Positions 1 to 4,896 of a stretch of 5,381 nt of DNA are shown piece by piece. Where the stretch lies: NCBI GenBank assembly GCA_016839955.1, contig JAEOTI010000293.1:1-5381 (forward strand), in the 5' to 3' direction. The position numbers and the translations under genes are program-made. Every line of letters begins with the position of its first letter. Position 1 is the first letter of the stretch. The notes beneath the pieces were generated by a model, which did no database searches, was not told where the DNA came from, and saw only the letters and a list, made by a program, of their open reading frames with translations. The stretch is from Candidatus Hodarchaeota archaeon. Lineage in GTDB: Archaea > Asgardarchaeota > Heimdallarchaeia > Hodarchaeales > YT1-057.

Positions 1-765
1 TACCAAGACCTCGAAAAGTTACTATATAATGAAATAACTACAAATCCAGTGTTAAATGACTCCATATTGTCCTTGGTAATATATGGTTCATATGGTAAGG
101 GTCCTGGATTTTATATTCCGGGTCAGAGTGATATAAACTTTCTTCTTACACTTAAGAAAGATGCATCAGATGATATCTCTGAGATGCTCGAAGAACTATT
201 CCAACCAATCGTAAATAATCCAATCTTCTCACACTTATTTGATTTAGTTATTTTAAAGGAAAATGACCTGAAATCTCTGGATAATTTTGGACCATCTTTT
301 TCAACTATTCATGGTTTATCCGTGAAAAATTGTAATCGAGTAATTATTGGAGAGAATCCATTTTTAAAATATAATCCAACAAAAAGAGATATTCAATTGT
401 CAGCAAAACGCTTAGTTCAAGAGACCTGTCTGAAATTTGGTCAATTTCTGCAGCAAAGTAGGGAAGAAGGTTCAGTAGACGAGGAAGATAAAATGTATTG
501 GGCAGGTGAAGCTGCAACCTCTTTAGGTCTTTCAATTTTATATTTCCTTAATGGAAAATCTGAAAGTGCTGTTAAATCTGAAGTAAAAGAAAAATTTAGT
601 GCCCTAGAGGATGATGATCTTTGGGGTCAATATGTAGAATTATTAGAATGGTCTCACGCAATTCGAATAGGAGTACAATTGACTGAACTGAAAAAAATTG
701 TGGGAACCACAGGCTCATTTTGTAAAGATGCGCAAGTTTATATGAATGCACGATTGTCAAAATGA
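1..765 (+). CDS. Nucleotidyltransferase-fold protein with C-terminal helical domain (5'-partial)
   Basis: The reading frame is open from the first base of the window, so the true start lies upstream; the GTG at 49 is only the first internal start-like codon. The 254 visible residues begin with a short helix. A pol-beta-superfamily nucleotidyltransferase signature follows: IYGSYGKG (Gly29-Ser30), then SDINFLL (Asp44, Asn46), and a later strand FDLVIL whose Asp81 fits the third acidic position. About residues 125-235 look all-helical, as in two-domain MNT/ANT-like enzymes. Such enzymes transfer an NMP to a small molecule, protein or RNA; the substrate here cannot be read. The oddity is Asn46 where the family motif DhD has its second acid, so activity is uncertain. 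The gene ends with TGA, 20 bp from the convergent methyltransferase gene. The fold is likely; the specific function is unknown. Confidence 0.68.
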   Translation, partial: YQDLEKLLYNEITTNPVLNDSILSLVIYGSYGKGPGFYIPGQSDINFLLTLKKDASDDISEMLEELFQPIVNNPIFSHLFDLVILKENDLKSLDNFGPSFSTIHGLSVKNCNRVIIGENPFLKYNPTKRDIQLSAKRLVQETCLKFGQFLQQSREEGSVDEEDKMYWAGEAATSLGLSILYFLNGKSESAVKSEVKEKFSALEDDDLWGQYVELLEWSHAIRIGVQLTELKKIVGTTGSFCKDAQVYMNARLSK

Positions 766-770
766 ACCTA

Positions 771-796
771 TTTATCTCTAGTATTTTATTTTCTTT
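771..796 (+). terminator. T-rich tract, possible archaeal terminator
   Basis: A run of mostly T with a few A, C and G (TTTAT…TATTTTATTTTCTTT) begins 5 bases after the TGA of the nucleotidyltransferase gene. Archaeal transcription commonly ends at U-rich tracts without a hairpin. The tract overlaps the last codons of the convergent methyltransferase gene, as expected when genes meet tail to tail with a small gap. The evidence is base composition only. Confidence 0.3.
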
Positions 797-2171
797 GAAA
801 TTTACAATAGAAAAAACCATCTGCATTATCAATATGTGGAAATACTCTTCGACATAATTCCAATCCTTCGACACCCACTTGAAAGGCTGATTGTCCAAAA
901 TTAGGGTCTAAGAGTATAAAATTCTCATGTCGATTGAGCATCTCTGCAATGATAAATTCACCTTCCTTTGGGTCGATCGAGCAGACTGAATAAACTCCAA
1001 TTCCATTTTTTCTTAGTAAATTGAATCCACATTCTACCATTCTTAGTTGAGTAGGTACTAATTCATCTACTCGTTCTTTAGGTCTCCATTTATGGTCAGG
1101 ATACATACCTATAATGCCAGTAGAAGAACATGGGGCATCTATTAATACAAAATCCGCGAATTCATTTTTCAATGGAGCAGATTGGCTATCACACAAAATA
1201 TAATCTGGAAAAAAAAGTTCTTTACTTAAACCACTTGATATTGTTAGATTTAATTTTTCCATTCGCTGCATTGAAATATCTAATAAAATTAATGTGCCTG
1301 AAAATTTCATTTTTTCCATTAATTGTAATGCTTTCATGCCTGGTGCTGCTGCAAGATCTATAACAGTCGAATTAGGTAAAGGATCAAGAATATGAGGAAC
1401 AGCTGTTGAGCTTTTGTTCTGTATCGCAATTTTCCTTTTTTTGAAAAGATTAGTCAGTATTAGAGGTTTCTTAGTTCTACGCACCTCAAACACGTCTTGA
1501 AAGTCCTTATCTTGATATATCTCAATACCTTCCTTAAATAATTGCTCAATAGTTGCTTCTATCTCATTACTACTTTTTCCTTGTTCTATAACTCGAATCC
1601 AGACTGTTTGTCTTTTATTGTTTGCTTTAAGTAACTTAATTACGCTCTTTTTCTCCATATATTGTGAGAGCATGTGTATGAGCCATTTTGGGTGGTAATA
1701 GACTAACGAAAGACGGTCAATTTCATCATGAGCAGTAAGAAGAGTCGAATCCGTTACATCGTCTAGATTTGAAAACTTTTTTAGTAACTCATTTAAGTTA
1801 TTTTGACCATCTTTCTCTATTATTATACTTCGTGCAATCTTTAATAGATGGTTTATACTCGGTCTGGTCTTTGTGTGATATTTCTGTTCTTTTCGTATAT
1901 ATACTAGTAATCTAAACAGTGCTATTTGAAAAGAGTTGAGAATTTCTTTTTTTGCTCCAAAAATAGTATCAAGATACTTGTCGAGTTTGTTTTGTCTTCG
2001 AATACATTCCATTACTAAGTGATAAACCCTATTATAGAATTTTCGGTCATTATATAATTCCGTCTGATCCTTCGTGCGTTCAAAAAAACTATTTCGGGTT
2101 GATGTCTTAAAAATCTCTGCCCTCGATAATATCGTTGCCGCTTCTTCAACTTCTTTTGTTAAGAAGCTCAT
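786..2171 (-). CDS. RsmB/NOP2/Sun-family RNA (cytosine-5) methyltransferase with NusB-like N-terminus
   Basis: This protein of 461 residues is predicted to transfer a methyl group from SAM to C5 of a cytosine in rRNA or tRNA. Residues about 40-175 are helical and resemble the NusB-like domain of RsmB, followed by the family's HPKWL segment (160-164). The Rossmann methyltransferase domain fills about 230-461. It has SAM-binding motif I DLAAAPGMKALQL (272-284), motif IV DAPCSSTG (345-352, Cys348), motif VI YSVCSIDPKEGE (Cys397, the expected nucleophile) and the closing RRVFPHI…DGFF block (441-454). Both family cysteines are present. Motif I departs from the common CAAPGGKT, and the usual Thr before the nucleophile is Val. 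The ATG at 2171 is preceded by a weak GGGGCTG and a possible TATA element. Length is normal for NusB-bearing members. Which RNA and base it modifies cannot be told from sequence. Confidence 0.93.
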   Translation of the reverse strand: MSFLTKEVEEAATILSRAEIFKTSTRNSFFERTKDQTELYNDRKFYNRVYHLVMECIRRQNKLDKYLDTIFGAKKEILNSFQIALFRLLVYIRKEQKYHTKTRPSINHLLKIARSIIIEKDGQNNLNELLKKFSNLDDVTDSTLLTAHDEIDRLSLVYYHPKWLIHMLSQYMEKKSVIKLLKANNKRQTVWIRVIEQGKSSNEIEATIEQLFKEGIEIYQDKDFQDVFEVRRTKKPLILTNLFKKRKIAIQNKSSTAVPHILDPLPNSTVIDLAAAPGMKALQLMEKMKFSGTLILLDISMQRMEKLNLTISSGLSKELFFPDYILCDSQSAPLKNEFADFVLIDAPCSSTGIIGMYPDHKWRPKERVDELVPTQLRMVECGFNLLRKNGIGVYSVCSIDPKEGEFIIAEMLNRHENFILLDPNFGQSAFQVGVEGLELCRRVFPHIDNADGFFYCKFQRK

Positions 2172-2196
2172 TTTTCAGCCCCAAAATTAAAAGAGA

Positions 2197-2206
2197 TGTA
2201 TAATTC
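2197..2206 (-). promoter_or_regulatory. Possible TATA element for the methyltransferase gene
   Basis: Read on the minus strand, GAATTATACA lies 26-35 bases upstream of the methyltransferase ATG. At the usual archaeal TATA-to-start distance, transcription would begin within a few bases of the ATG. That would give a very short leader or a leaderless transcript, consistent with the weak Shine-Dalgarno there. The assignment rests on position and AT content alone. Confidence 0.33.
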
Positions 2207-2242
2207 TTGAAAGTTAGGAGACTTTAAAGGATAAAAAAAACG

Positions 2243-2275
2243 GTTGATTCACGCTGGATTCTTTACACAATCAAC
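2243..2275. repeat. Inverted repeat GTTGATT / AATCAAC upstream of the membrane-protein gene
   Basis: Perfect 7-base arms, GTTGATT at 2243-2249 and AATCAAC at 2269-2275, are separated by 19 bases and end 17 bases before the ATG of the membrane protein. This could be an operator for a dimeric regulator, or a weak RNA stem in the 5' leader. A 7-base match in AT-rich DNA can occur by chance, so this is noted rather than asserted. Confidence 0.28.
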
Positions 2276-2292
2276 ATGGAGTCTCAATTAAC

Positions 2293-2553
2293 ATGAATTC
2301 AAGGATGCTCTCTTATCCTGTTCTTATTAGTAAATATATAGTAGATCCAGAGTATCATATGTGGTTTGGAGTCGTTTTTTTCGTTATGGGGATTTCTGGC
2401 GCAATATGGTTGATAGTTTTAGCTGAAATTGGATCAAAAGAACTTCTACCACGTGAGAAAGCAAGGGGTTATGCGATAAGACTTATTGTTACTTCCTTAT
2501 TTCTTGGTTTAGGACTACATTTTCTTCTTTTAAGTGAAAATTTTTCTTTGTAG
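2293..2553 (+). CDS. Small two-helix membrane protein, unknown function
   Basis: This is a predicted integral membrane protein of 86 residues that I do not recognise. After a short polar start it has one hydrophobic segment at about residues 23-46 (MWFGVVFFVMG… to the Glu46 region). A charged loop of about 14 residues follows (GSKELLPREKARGY), then a second hydrophobic segment at about 61-80, and a five-residue tail. The positive charges in the loop (Lys49, Arg54, Lys56, Arg58) suggest a cytoplasmic hairpin loop under the positive-inside rule. The ATG at 2293 has GGAG at 2278-2281, an 11-base spacing that is a little long. The next gene starts 18 bases after the stop, so the two may be co-transcribed, but no functional link is visible. 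Its reality is supported by the clear membrane pattern and its fit between neighbours. Confidence 0.62.
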   Translation: MNSRMLSYPVLISKYIVDPEYHMWFGVVFFVMGISGAIWLIVLAEIGSKELLPREKARGYAIRLIVTSLFLGLGLHFLLLSENFSL

Positions 2554-2570
2554 AATTTCTCTATTTTCTC
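2541..2570 (+). terminator. Pyrimidine-rich tract between membrane protein and HD-domain genes
   Basis: The last codons of the membrane-protein gene and the 18-base gap form a T/C-rich stretch (TTTTTCTTTG, then TTTCTCTATTTTCTC). It could cause partial U-tract termination between the two genes. It also explains the absence of a Shine-Dalgarno sequence before the HD gene. Composition is the only evidence. Confidence 0.2.
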
Positions 2571-2571
2571 A

Positions 2572-3192
2572 ATGAAGGTTGAAATATTGGATTCTATTCC
2601 AATTAAAACTCTTCAATCATTAATAGAACAGATTTTTTATCTTAAAAGGTTACGAAGACAAGGTTGGATCAAAGCAGGTGTTCCTTTAACTGAGGTTGAA
2701 AGTGTAGCTGCTCATACCTTTGGAGTTTCATTTTTAGTTTTAGTTTTGGGGCCCGTAGAGAACCAATTACGTAAACAACATAGATTTCACGAATTAGATG
2801 TTAATTTATGCCTTAAAATCGCTTTGACTCATGATTTAGCTGAAGCAAAGTATCAGGATCTGGATATTTCTCTTGAATCGCTAATTGGAAAAGAATCATT
2901 TCGTAAATTAAAATCCCAAGCTGAAGAAGAAGCTTTCAATCAAATCAATAAGGAGGTTCACGAAGTATTAGGTTTATCTGTCGATTTCTCTATCCATTCT
3001 CAAGATACACCTGAAAAACAGTTCGTTTCTGAGATTGATAAACTTGAAATAATATTTCAAGGATTAGACTATTCTGATCGAGAATTATCATCAAAACGGG
3101 TAAAACAACTAATAAAAGAAGTGAGCCAATCCCTGCAGGAACCTAAATCTCTTGTCATTAAAGAAATTCTTGATAAAATGATGTTACCATAA
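2572..3192 (+). CDS. HD-domain 5'-deoxynucleotidase, HDDC2/YfbR-like
   Basis: This 206-residue protein is predicted to be a metal-dependent phosphohydrolase releasing phosphate from deoxyribonucleoside 5'-monophosphates, a cytoplasmic step in dNTP pool control. The family pattern is complete. LKRLRRQGW (24-32) matches the Arg/Trp segment near the substrate site. ESVAAHT gives the first metal His (His48). THDLAEAKYQD gives His87, Asp88, Glu91 and Asp96, aligning with the H-D-x-x-E-x4-D order of E. coli YfbR. SEIDKLE gives the late metal ligand Asp156. Length fits single-domain members. The ATG at 2572 has no Shine-Dalgarno; the start is chosen because it leaves the normal short helix before the Arg/Trp segment. 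The gene follows the membrane protein by 18 bases and converges on the S25e gene with an 8-base gap. Exact substrate preference is unproven. Confidence 0.88.
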   Translation: MKVEILDSIPIKTLQSLIEQIFYLKRLRRQGWIKAGVPLTEVESVAAHTFGVSFLVLVLGPVENQLRKQHRFHELDVNLCLKIALTHDLAEAKYQDLDISLESLIGKESFRKLKSQAEEEAFNQINKEVHEVLGLSVDFSIHSQDTPEKQFVSEIDKLEIIFQGLDYSDRELSSKRVKQLIKEVSQSLQEPKSLVIKEILDKMMLP

Positions 3193-3200
3193 CCTAATGA

Positions 3201-3491
3201 TTATGCCACACCATAAACTTTTATATTTTGGCCTGAGACTAATAATCTAATTCTTCCTTCGTTTTCAAGGCTATCTAAAATTCTCTTTGCAACACTAACT
3301 CTAATGTCATTCTTTTCTGCAAGTTCTTGAGCAGTTAATCCTTTGGATTTTTCTAAAGACTCAAAAATTTTCTCTGCAAGTTCAAGGAAAGCTTCTTCAT
3401 TGATTACTATTCTTCTCTGATAAGATGAATACTCATACGTCCGTCCCCATCTTCGTTTCTTTCTACTTCGTTTTTCAAATTCGTAGGTCAA
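3201..3491 (-). CDS. rps25e: Small ribosomal subunit protein eS25 (S25e)
   Basis: This 96-residue basic protein of the 30S subunit binds rRNA near the head. The N-terminus is a typical charged tail (KRSRKKRRWGR, 7-17). A winged helix follows from about residue 27: the helix EEAFLELAEKIFESL, then LTAQELAEKNDIRVSVAKR and ILDSLENEGRIRLLVS. It closes with the IKVYGVA strand, matching the end of archaeal S25e proteins (…IYxxA). The start is TTG at 3491: an in-frame TGA lies just upstream and no Met occurs inside. GTGA at 3498-3501 sits 6 bases before it, a reasonable Shine-Dalgarno. It follows S17e by 24 bases and is presumably co-transcribed. S25e is typical of TACK and Asgard archaea and eukaryotes, so it helps place the organism. 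Another winged-helix protein is possible but less likely, given the S17e neighbour and basic tail. Confidence 0.88.
   Translation of the reverse strand: MTYEFEKRSRKKRRWGRTYEYSSYQRRIVINEEAFLELAEKIFESLEKSKGLTAQELAEKNDIRVSVAKRILDSLENEGRIRLLVSGQNIKVYGVA
3217..3229 (+). terminator. T-rich tract downstream of HD-domain gene
   Basis: ACTTTTATATTTT lies 25 bases after the HD gene's TAA, inside the end of the convergent S25e gene. It is a possible plus-strand U-tract terminator. Support is weak because this is coding sequence on the other strand. Confidence 0.2.
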
Positions 3492-3515
3492 TTTTCTTCA
3501 CTTCTACTCCCGAAA

Positions 3516-3722
3516 TTACGCGTATTCGCTCTCACGTTCTTTAATCTTCATCAAACGAGTTATATAGCCAGCTACTCGATTTCTAAGTCGCTTGGTTGGA
3601 ACTTCAACAACCTGTGTTAGAAATTCTTTGTTTTCCTCGAAATCAGTGCTTAAATGATTCTCATATTGAGCAACCAAAATTCGACAGAGAATTTTAATGC
3701 TGCTTGGTCTTACTTTGCCCAT
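3516..3722 (-). CDS. rps17e: Small ribosomal subunit protein eS17 (S17e)
   Basis: This 68-residue small-subunit protein is shared by archaea and eukaryotes and absent from bacteria. The whole family pattern is visible: MGKVRPSSIKILCRIL at the start, then QYENHLSTDFEENKEFL, and PTKRLRNRVAGYITRLMK, matching the highly conserved P-[ST]-K-[KR]-L-R-N-[KR]-[IV]-A-G-Y-[IV]-T block. Length is normal for the archaeal form, which lacks the eukaryotic C-terminal extension. The ATG at 3722 has GTGAT at 3726-3730, three bases upstream, as in GGTGAT-type archaeal sites, and a TATA-like element 33-42 bases upstream. It is the first gene of a two-gene ribosomal unit with S25e. The divergent 204-bp spacer separates it from the KaiC-like gene. 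Confidence 0.95.
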   Translation of the reverse strand: MGKVRPSSIKILCRILVAQYENHLSTDFEENKEFLTQVVEVPTKRLRNRVAGYITRLMKIKERESEYA

Positions 3723-3753
3723 GTAATCACGTCGTTTGATTTATTACAAGTCT

Positions 3754-3770
3754 GTAATATAAAATATTAC
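3754..3770 (-). promoter_or_regulatory. S17e promoter: TATA element inside a perfect palindrome
   Basis: On the minus strand TTTTATATTA (3755-3764) lies 33-42 bases before the S17e ATG, which would place transcription start about 10 bases before the ATG. The element lies within a perfect inverted repeat: GTAATAT (3754-3760), AAA, ATATTAC (3764-3770). On the plus strand the same DNA reads ATATAAAAT, also TATA-like, so the site might support divergent transcription toward the KaiC-like gene. Two further GTAAT/ATTAC half-sites lie at 3723-3727 and 3743-3747. The TATA call is fairly good; operator function is speculative. Confidence 0.5.
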
Positions 3771-3912
3771 CGAAGAATATTTTTAGGAGTCTCTAACGAG
3801 ATTCTCTTCTATTCCTTTTTGAAATTGTTCCCTTCTTCCAAAGCAGTTAAGATGGATATGATGAAAAACCATTTGGATTAAAAGAAAAATGATGAATAAT
3901 ATTTCCCAGTTC

Positions 3913-3918
3913 AGGTGG
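3913..3918 (+). promoter_or_regulatory. Shine-Dalgarno site that decides the KaiC-like start
   Basis: AGGTGG is followed by 8 bases and then ATG at 3927, good spacing for pairing with the archaeal 16S 3' end (…AUCACCUCCU). The in-frame GTG at 3915 lies inside this site and is therefore unlikely to be the start. Confidence 0.65.
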
Positions 3919-3926
3919 TAAATCAG

Positions 3927-4646
3927 ATGAGTACTGTTGCTTCAGGTATCCCTGGGCTAGATGAACTTTTTTTTGGTGGTTTTCCAAAAGGAAAGACAAT
4001 GCTAATAACTGGACCTCCTGGTGCGGGAAAAACAATTTTTTGTATTCAATTCCTCGTAAGAGGTGCCTTAGATTTTGATGAACCTGGAATATTAGTCTGC
4101 TTTGATGATTTCCCCCGACATCTTCGAAATGATATGCGATCTTTCGGTTGGAATCTAAAAGAACTTGAATCCTTTGATCCACCTTTGCTTACAATTGTTG
4201 ACGGGTTCTCTAGCAGAGTTGGTTTGACTTCAAATGAACGATTCTCTATGAGACCAAACGTTGACAGTGTATTAATGACTCTTGTAGAAGTACTCAAAGT
4301 AACTGGAGCAACTAGAGTTGCAATTGACTCATTAACATCATTAGCTACTACTGTGAAAGATGAGATACAGGTTCGTAGAGAAATTTTGACCATGAGTGCT
4401 ATTCTTGGTGATCAAGGATGTACTACTCTTTTAACAGCTGAACTTGGGGCACATGCGAGAGTAGAAGAATATTCAGCTCAAGGAGCCATTGTTTTACGTT
4501 ATAAAGAAGAAGCAAGCGGAAATTTTTCTAGATCCATGCTCATCCAGAAAATGCGTGGTCATAGACATGTTTTCGGATACAGACAATTTGATATTACTGA
4601 AGAAGGGTTTCTAGTATATCCAGACAAATTAATTGGCAATATTTAA
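3927..4646 (+). CDS. Single-domain KaiC-like (RecA superfamily) ATPase
   Basis: This 239-residue ATPase of the archaeal KaiC-like group probably binds ATP as a RecA-fold oligomer; the partner and process are unknown. From ATG 3927 it opens with the group's usual STVASGIPGLDELFFGG. Walker A is GPPGAGKT (29-36). Walker B is RVAIDSLTSL (130-139, Asp134). The family's C-terminal strand-rich part (GAIVLRYKEE… SMLIQKMRGHRH) follows, with VFGYRQFDITEEGFLVYP near the end. The ATG is preferred over an in-frame GTG 12 bases earlier because AGGTGG sits 8 bases before it. At GILVCFDDFP (54-63) the two residues that are normally the catalytic Glu-Glu pair of KaiC are Asp60-Asp61. Only one KaiC domain is present, unlike cyanobacterial KaiC, so a clock role should not be assumed. 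The zinc-ribbon gene follows by 28 bases. Confidence 0.9.
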   Translation: MSTVASGIPGLDELFFGGFPKGKTMLITGPPGAGKTIFCIQFLVRGALDFDEPGILVCFDDFPRHLRNDMRSFGWNLKELESFDPPLLTIVDGFSSRVGLTSNERFSMRPNVDSVLMTLVEVLKVTGATRVAIDSLTSLATTVKDEIQVRREILTMSAILGDQGCTTLLTAELGAHARVEEYSAQGAIVLRYKEEASGNFSRSMLIQKMRGHRHVFGYRQFDITEEGFLVYPDKLIGNI

Positions 4647-4674
4647 TAGGATTTGATCTGTCTACAAGAGAGAT

Positions 4675-4896
4675 GTGGCAATTCGAACAACACTTACCGA
4701 CGTTTTTATTATGGGCTCATTTAAACCAGATCTACCTGGTATCTTAGTGTCGAAAGAACAACTTCAAGACATATGCGCAAAGTGTGGGGAAAAGCTATTT
4801 CTATATGTATACGTAGAAATTTCTGGGAAAATTGAGAGAATTGGTGCTTGCGAAAAGTGTCATATCATTTATGGAACCATAAACCAAATGGATTGA
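4675..4896 (+). CDS. Small zinc-ribbon protein, unknown function
   Basis: This protein of up to 73 residues has two CxxC knuckles, CAKCGEK (Cys34, Cys37) and CEKCHI (Cys59, Cys62). They are separated by 21 residues of predicted strands (LFLYVYVEISGKIERIG), the layout of a rubredoxin-like zinc ribbon. Such domains bind zinc and mediate protein or nucleic-acid contacts; no specific family is recognised. The start is uncertain. The GTG at 4675 has only an AGAGAG-like purine stretch ahead of it. The in-frame ATG at 4711 would give 61 residues, keep both knuckles and lack a Shine-Dalgarno. The gene is 28 bases downstream of the KaiC-like gene on the same strand, so co-transcription is likely. Its last 32 bases overlap the convergent CitG-like gene. 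Confidence 0.65.
   Translation: MAIRTTLTDVFIMGSFKPDLPGILVSKEQLQDICAKCGEKLFLYVYVEISGKIERIGACEKCHIIYGTINQMD

Noticed and set aside
344..535. Open frame of 63 codons on the minus strand
   Set aside because: It lies wholly antisense inside the nucleotidyltransferase gene and has no recognisable features.
596..898. Open frame of 100 codons on the minus strand spanning two gene ends
   Set aside because: It crosses the nucleotidyltransferase and methyltransferase ends, both with clear family motifs in other frames, and its translation shows no domain.
1130..1363. Hydrophobic open frame of 77 codons on plus
   Set aside because: It is antisense to the catalytic core of the methyltransferase; the hydrophobic look comes from complementing an A-rich coding strand.
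3654..3881. Open frame of 75 codons on plus between S17e and the KaiC-like gene
   Set aside because: It begins antisense inside S17e and runs through the promoter palindrome, with no Shine-Dalgarno or domain. The spacer is better explained as divergent regulatory DNA.
3915..3917. GTG as the start of the KaiC-like gene
   Set aside because: The GTG is part of the AGGTGG ribosome-binding site that fits the ATG at 3927, and related proteins begin close to the STxxxGIPGLDEL segment.
3847..4182. Open frame of 111 codons on minus
   Set aside because: It is antisense to the Walker A region of the KaiC-like gene, whose frame is certain.
4046..4393. Open frame of 115 codons on minus
   Set aside because: It is antisense within the KaiC-like gene, with low-complexity Ser/Thr-rich translation and no family match.
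3927..4646. Circadian-clock KaiC
   Set aside because: Only one KaiC domain is present, no KaiA or KaiB lies nearby, and archaeal KaiC-like proteins are mostly unrelated to clocks.
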